A stretch of 64,000 nt of DNA from Psychroserpens luteus (GTDB lineage Bacteria > Bacteroidota > Bacteroidia > Flavobacteriales > Flavobacteriaceae), in the NCBI RefSeq assembly GCF_015319355.1, contig NZ_JADILU010000007.1:62001-126000 (forward strand). Direction: 5' to 3'. The notes under the pieces were generated by a model. That model saw only the letters and a list, made by a program, of their open reading frames with translations, did not search any database and was not told the DNA's origin. The position numbers and the translations under genes are program-made. Positions 59,855 through 64,000 of this stretch are shown here, one piece after another. How positions within the stretch are numbered: the first letter of the stretch is position 1; every line of letters starts with the position of its first letter.

Positions 59855-62800
59855 ATGTCAACAAAGTTTTTCACTAATAAATCAAATAACAGTTTATTAA
59901 AAAAGTTCGAGGGAGTTTTTAATAACTTGCCGAACATACATAATTTCGATGCTTTAGTAGGCTATTTCAGAGCCACAGGCTATTTTAAGCTAAGACCATA
60001 TTTAGAGAACATCCCAGAAATTCGCATTTTAGTTGGTATAAATGTAGATTTACTTTTAGAAAAGTATCATTCTGTAGGGCAACAATATCTTAAAGATCCA
60101 CAAGAAACGAAAGACCAATTTATAGAGGCTCTAAAAAAAGATATTCAAGATGCTGACTATTCTAAGGAAATTGAAGATGGTATTGTGCAGTTCATAAAGG
60201 ATATTGTAAATAAAAAGATAACAATAAAAGCACATCCAGAGAAAAACCTACACGCTAAAATCTATATTTTTAAACCTAAAGAATTTAATGAATATTCTAC
60301 AGGAAGCGTAATAACAGGTTCTTCAAATCTTACCGAATCTGGATTAGGTTCTCGTGAAAAGTCGAATTATGAATTTAATGTAGAGTTACGAGATTACGAT
60401 GATATTCGTTTTGCATCTGAAGAGTTTGAATTACTTTGGAGTGAATCAATAGATATTTTACCTGTTGATATTTCTGGATTAAAAGAGGAAACATTCTTAA
60501 ATGACAACTTCACACCATTTGAGCTTTACATCAAATTATTAATAGAATATTTTGGAAAGCGTATTGAGTACGACCCAACAAATATAGATTTACTATTACC
60601 AGATAAATATTTAAGACTTACCTATCAATCAGAAGCTGCAATAGAAGGCTATGAGAAGTTAATGAAATACAACGGTTTCTTTTTAGCAGATGTTGTAGGT
60701 TTAGGTAAAACAATTGTTGCTGCAATAATAGCAAAGAAGTTTATTTTTGAAAATGGCTATCACTCTAAAATTTTAGTAATATATCCACCTGCATTAGAAG
60801 ATAACTGGAAAACAACAATTAAAGATTTTCATATAGACAACAATACTTACTTTGTATCAACAGGAAGTCTTCACAAGGTTTTAGAAGATAAGTATCTAAA
60901 TTACCCTAATCCAAATGAATACGATTTAATTATAATTGACGAGGCTCATAAATTTAGAAATGACACCTCTAATATGTATGAGAAGTTACAGACTATTACA
61001 AAAACAGATAGAAGAATACCAGGATCTAATGGTGATACTCGTAAAAAAGTAATGTTACTTTCTGCTACGCCATTAAATAATCATCCTGCTGATATAGAAA
61101 ATCAAATCTATTTATTTCAAGATAAAAGAAATGCGAATCTTCCAAGTGTAAAAGATTTACAATCATTTTTCACACCTCTAAAAGATGAGTATGATGAATT
61201 AAAAAAAGATGATATTCTTGATATAGAAAAGGTTAAAGCTATTTTCGATAAAATCAGAGATAAAGTAATAGAACCTTTAGTAATAAGAAGAAGTCGTACA
61301 GACATTGTAAACAATGAAGACTTTAAAAAAGATATAACCGAACAAGGCATTGTATTTCCTAAAATAAATCCACCTAACGAAGTTAGATACGAATTTGACG
61401 ATGATTTAAGTCAATTATTCGATACCACAATTACGATGTTAACATCAATGGATGAAAATAGAAATCCTGCTGATGGTATTGGTTTTTATAGATATAGGGC
61501 AATTGAGTTTTTAATAAACGAAGAAGACAGAAAAAAATATGGGAATGTAGAATCCATTTCAAAGAGGTTAGCTGCAATTATGAAAACGTTATTAGTAAAA
61601 CGTTTAGAAAGTAGCTTCTACGCTTTTAAAATGTCATTGTCAAGGTTACATAAGAACACAAATCATATGATTAAGATGTTCGAGGATGGTAAAGTTTACA
61701 TTGCACCAGACGTTGACGTGAATAAATATCTTAATGAAGGTAAAGAAGATGAGTTAGAAAAGAAAATGAATGAAAAAGGTGGAAATAACGAAACCTATGG
61801 TGATGAAGATTTTAAAGAGGATTTTATCGAGTTATTAAAAGGCGATGAAAAGAAAATAAAACTGTTAGTTGATGAATGGGCTAAAATTGATTACGACCCA
61901 AAATTAGATAAATTCATTACAGATTTAAAAACTAAATTCTTAAACAAAAAGAATAATCATTCTGGTAAATTAGTGATATTCTCTGAATCCAAAGAGACAA
62001 TTAATTATTTGAGTGATTCGTTAAATGATATAGGAATTAAAAAAATATTGACGATTAGTGCAGCTAATAGAAAAGATAAATTCCCTACCATATTAGAGAA
62101 TTTTGATGCAAATCAAGATAAAGCAGATTGGAAAAATGATTACAACCTAATTTTTACAACTGAAGTATTAGCGGAAGGAATAAACCTGCATCGTTCTAAT
62201 GTCATTGTTAATTATGACGTTCCTTGGAACTCAACAAGACTTATGCAACGTATTGGACGTATAAACCGTATTGGTACAGAAGCAGATGAAATACACGTTT
62301 TCAATTTTTATCCATCAGATAAGTCAGACAATCAAATAAAATTAACCAATACAGCTATTAAAAAACTACAAGCATTTCATAGTGCTTTTGGTGAGGATAG
62401 TCAAATATATTCACAATTAGAGGAAGTTGGTGAAGCTGGTTTATATGGTTCTAAACTTAAAGAGGAATTAAATGAAACATTATTGTTTTTACAAGAATTA
62501 AGAAGTTTCAAAAAGAAGCATCTTAATACTTTTAATAAAATCAAAAGCATTCCTAAAAAATCTCGTATTGCTCGTAAATCGAATAATGTAGATTCTTTTA
62601 TAAATGTAGATAATGCTTCAATTACATATATAAAAAGTGAAGGACATCCTGGGGTGTTTTATAAAACTGATGAAAATAATGTTGTACACGAGTTAACCTT
62701 TGTAAACGCTGCAACTATTTTTAAAGCAAATACTAAAGAAAAGGCAATTAAATTACCAGACAATCATCATAAACAAGTAACCAAAGCCTTAACTCACTTT

Positions 62801-63166
62801 AAAACAGTTGCAAAAAACATTGAAACCAAAAATGTAACAAAAGCGCAATTATCGGCTATTGAAAAGAGTGCAATTAAGGATTTAAGTTATTTCATTGGTA
62901 TTGCAGAAAATGAATTTATTAAAAATCAATTGCAAAGAGCTTTAGACGAAATTTATAAGGGTTCACATAGGCAACTACCTAATAAATTGAATAAATTTTT
63001 TAAATCAAACACAGAAAATGATGCCCAAAAAGTAGTTGAAAAAGTGTTTAATGAGGTTTTAAAAAAGATGAACTTTAGTGATACTGCAAGAATAAAACAG
63101 CAAAGAGCATCACTATTTAGCAAACCACAAATTGTAATATCAGAATCCTACATCGAAAATAAATAA
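59855..63166 (+). CDS. PLD-nuclease/SNF2-type helicase fusion (restriction or defence helicase)
   Basis: A 1103-residue protein. Residues 1-200 form a phospholipase-D-like domain with HAKIYIF (His133, Lys135) and GSSNLTESG. A superfamily-2 helicase follows: Walker A DVVGLGKT (279-286), DEAH (362-365), SAT motif LLSATPLNN (SAT 403-405), and motif VI QRIGRINRIGT (798-808). The C-terminal ~250 residues are a helical domain of unknown type. Proteins of this layout pair with large methylases in restriction and antiphage loci. The next ATG overlaps its stop, so the two are coupled. Confidence 0.87.
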   Translation: MSTKFFTNKSNNSLLKKFEGVFNNLPNIHNFDALVGYFRATGYFKLRPYLENIPEIRILVGINVDLLLEKYHSVGQQYLKDPQETKDQFIEALKKDIQDADYSKEIEDGIVQFIKDIVNKKITIKAHPEKNLHAKIYIFKPKEFNEYSTGSVITGSSNLTESGLGSREKSNYEFNVELRDYDDIRFASEEFELLWSESIDILPVDISGLKEETFLNDNFTPFELYIKLLIEYFGKRIEYDPTNIDLLLPDKYLRLTYQSEAAIEGYEKLMKYNGFFLADVVGLGKTIVAAIIAKKFIFENGYHSKILVIYPPALEDNWKTTIKDFHIDNNTYFVSTGSLHKVLEDKYLNYPNPNEYDLIIIDEAHKFRNDTSNMYEKLQTITKTDRRIPGSNGDTRKKVMLLSATPLNNHPADIENQIYLFQDKRNANLPSVKDLQSFFTPLKDEYDELKKDDILDIEKVKAIFDKIRDKVIEPLVIRRSRTDIVNNEDFKKDITEQGIVFPKINPPNEVRYEFDDDLSQLFDTTITMLTSMDENRNPADGIGFYRYRAIEFLINEEDRKKYGNVESISKRLAAIMKTLLVKRLESSFYAFKMSLSRLHKNTNHMIKMFEDGKVYIAPDVDVNKYLNEGKEDELEKKMNEKGGNNETYGDEDFKEDFIELLKGDEKKIKLLVDEWAKIDYDPKLDKFITDLKTKFLNKKNNHSGKLVIFSESKETINYLSDSLNDIGIKKILTISAANRKDKFPTILENFDANQDKADWKNDYNLIFTTEVLAEGINLHRSNVIVNYDVPWNSTRLMQRIGRINRIGTEADEIHVFNFYPSDKSDNQIKLTNTAIKKLQAFHSAFGEDSQIYSQLEEVGEAGLYGSKLKEELNETLLFLQELRSFKKKHLNTFNKIKSIPKKSRIARKSNNVDSFINVDNASITYIKSEGHPGVFYKTDENNVVHELTFVNAATIFKANTKEKAIKLPDNHHKQVTKALTHFKTVAKNIETKNVTKAQLSAIEKSAIKDLSYFIGIAENEFIKNQLQRALDEIYKGSHRQLPNKLNKFFKSNTENDAQKVVEKVFNEVLKKMNFSDTARIKQQRASLFSKPQIVISESYIENK

Positions 63167-64000
63167 TGGAAAGTACTTTAATCCAAATATTCAAAGAGAA
63201 TTATAATCGAGATGCATTTGTGCAAAATGTTTTGATCCCAATATTTAAAGAATCTGTAAAAGATTTTGAATTGTATGATGCAGATGGTGAACAAGAACTT
63301 GAATTATCAGAAACGGAAAAACGTACAGCTAAAAGAGTTGTAAAATATGGTGAGTTTAATACACACGATAACCGTAAAATTGAATTATACGAAGTAACCG
63401 TTGAAGATTATAGTAAAGTAAAAATTGCACGTGTAGGTTTAGGTGCTATAGTTAAAAAATTAATTATTGGAAATAACGCAGCATTTGCAACATTTAAGTA
63501 TGAAGATGTAATAAATAAGCATTGGCGTTTCTCTTTTATTGCTTACGATAGTTTTTTTGAAGAAGGTAAAGTACAAACCAAAGAAACTAACCCAAAACGT
63601 TACACCTATGTTTTTGGTGATGAAGATGAAACCTATCGTACAGCAATCGACCGCTTTAAAGAGTTAGATAGTAAGTTTCAAATCAAGGTAAAAGATATTC
63701 AAGATGCATTCGCTGTTGAGGCAATGTCAAAAGAATTTTTCGATGAATATAGAGAAACACATTATGCAAATTTTGTAAAATACTTAACAGGTGAAGAGTT
63801 TCAAAAGAAAGGTGGGAAATATAATTTAGTCAAAGTTCAAAATCCATCCCTTTTTTTAGCATCTGTGTTTAATGGTGATAAAAAGGACGCAAGAGATTTT
63901 TGTAAAAAGTTGTTAGGGCAAATTGTATTCCTATATTTTATTCAGAAAAAAGGCTGGTTAGGAGCTAAAAACATCAGTTATAAAGAAGGAAACGGAGATA
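63166..64000 (+). CDS. N-terminus of a large Eco57I-type restriction-methylase (cut by the window edge)
   Basis: An open frame from ATG 63166 runs through the window end (278 codons, no stop). It starts MESTLIQIFKENYNRDAF and has KVKIARVGLGAIVKKLI, an Arg/Asp-rich N-terminal nuclease-like region, and LLGQIVFLYFIQKKGWLG near residue 262, a hallmark of large type IIG/Eco57I-like proteins that continue with a methyltransferase domain. The ATG overlaps the helicase TAA by one base. Probably ~1000-1300 residues in full; the rest is not seen. Confidence 0.7.
   Translation, partial: MESTLIQIFKENYNRDAFVQNVLIPIFKESVKDFELYDADGEQELELSETEKRTAKRVVKYGEFNTHDNRKIELYEVTVEDYSKVKIARVGLGAIVKKLIIGNNAAFATFKYEDVINKHWRFSFIAYDSFFEEGKVQTKETNPKRYTYVFGDEDETYRTAIDRFKELDSKFQIKVKDIQDAFAVEAMSKEFFDEYRETHYANFVKYLTGEEFQKKGGKYNLVKVQNPSLFLASVFNGDKKDARDFCKKLLGQIVFLYFIQKKGWLGAKNISYKEGNGD

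Noticed and set aside
1-64000. CRISPR array, rRNA, tRNA or IS transposase
   Set aside because: No regularly spaced repeat-spacer array, cloverleaf or transposase motif was seen by eye. A tRNA scan was not possible.

Overview
The window is chromosomal DNA of a member of the Bacteroidota, almost certainly a marine-type Flavobacteriaceae; I do not name the genus. Four things support this. The DNA is AT-rich (about one third GC by eye). Many genes have the Bacteroidota -7 promoter box TAnnTTTG instead of sigma70 boxes and Shine-Dalgarno sites. Two secreted proteases carry C-terminal type IX secretion (T9SS) sorting domains. The tmRNA encodes a tag ending GENNYALAA. No rRNA, tRNA, CRISPR array or transposase was seen.

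Layout. 1-4.9 kb: the tail of a truncated gene, a BON-domain/eRF1-like stress pair, a CIA30 protein and a T9SS-exported M43 metalloprotease. 4.9-14.2 kb: housekeeping and envelope genes. These are a cysteine/cystathionine synthase, a LolE-type permease, a NamZ/DUF1343 muramidase lipoprotein, and a four-gene operon (YkgJ-like cysteine cluster protein, thioredoxin-like protein, sterol desaturase family, GDPD lipoprotein), followed by a methyltransferase. 14.2-14.8 kb: a small GIY-YIG nuclease gene sitting exactly between two ~100 bp repeats. 14.8-24.6 kb: an amidohydrolase lipoprotein, a three-gene operon (1006-residue TPR protein, lipoprotein with a gliding-type C-terminal domain, beta-barrel), FtsE and a beta-helix protein.

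24.7-45.0 kb: a surface-polysaccharide region with at least five glycosyltransferases, FdtA and FdtB (dTDP-3-amino-3,6-dideoxyhexose synthesis), a FemAB-like acyltransferase, a sulfotransferase, two flippases placed tail to tail, a GT-C-like membrane protein, a sulfatase-fold membrane protein and a methyltransferase. A T9SS-exported subtilase and a phage-tail-fibre-like surface protein are embedded in it. 45.1-48.5 kb: typA and kdsA. 48.5-56.4 kb: a barrel protein, a GNAT acetyltransferase, and a membrane-protein operon (DUF4173, Coq4-like, SanA, DUF2809, DUF1361, Ca-binding-type lipoprotein). A two-gene regulator unit precedes that operon, and both carry the same operator-like inverted repeat. 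56.4-59.3 kb: an SDR/dehydrogenase pair, a DUF2945 protein and the tmRNA gene.

59.3-64 kb, directly after the tmRNA, looks like the start of an integrated defence island: an excisionase-type HTH protein, a 1103-residue PLD-nuclease/SNF2-helicase fusion, and the N-terminus of a large Eco57I-type restriction-methylase cut by the window edge.

The strongest unexplained signals are non-coding. The octamer TTCCGAAG/CTTCGGAA occurs about twenty times where about one is expected. Two copies of a structured GCGTT...AACGC element are present, one just before the tmRNA. A family of hairpin repeats has covarying stems, and the GIY-YIG gene sits among them. An inverted-repeat operator occurs at both ends of the regulator unit. 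Paired TACGGTTTTYCC boxes lie two helical turns apart.
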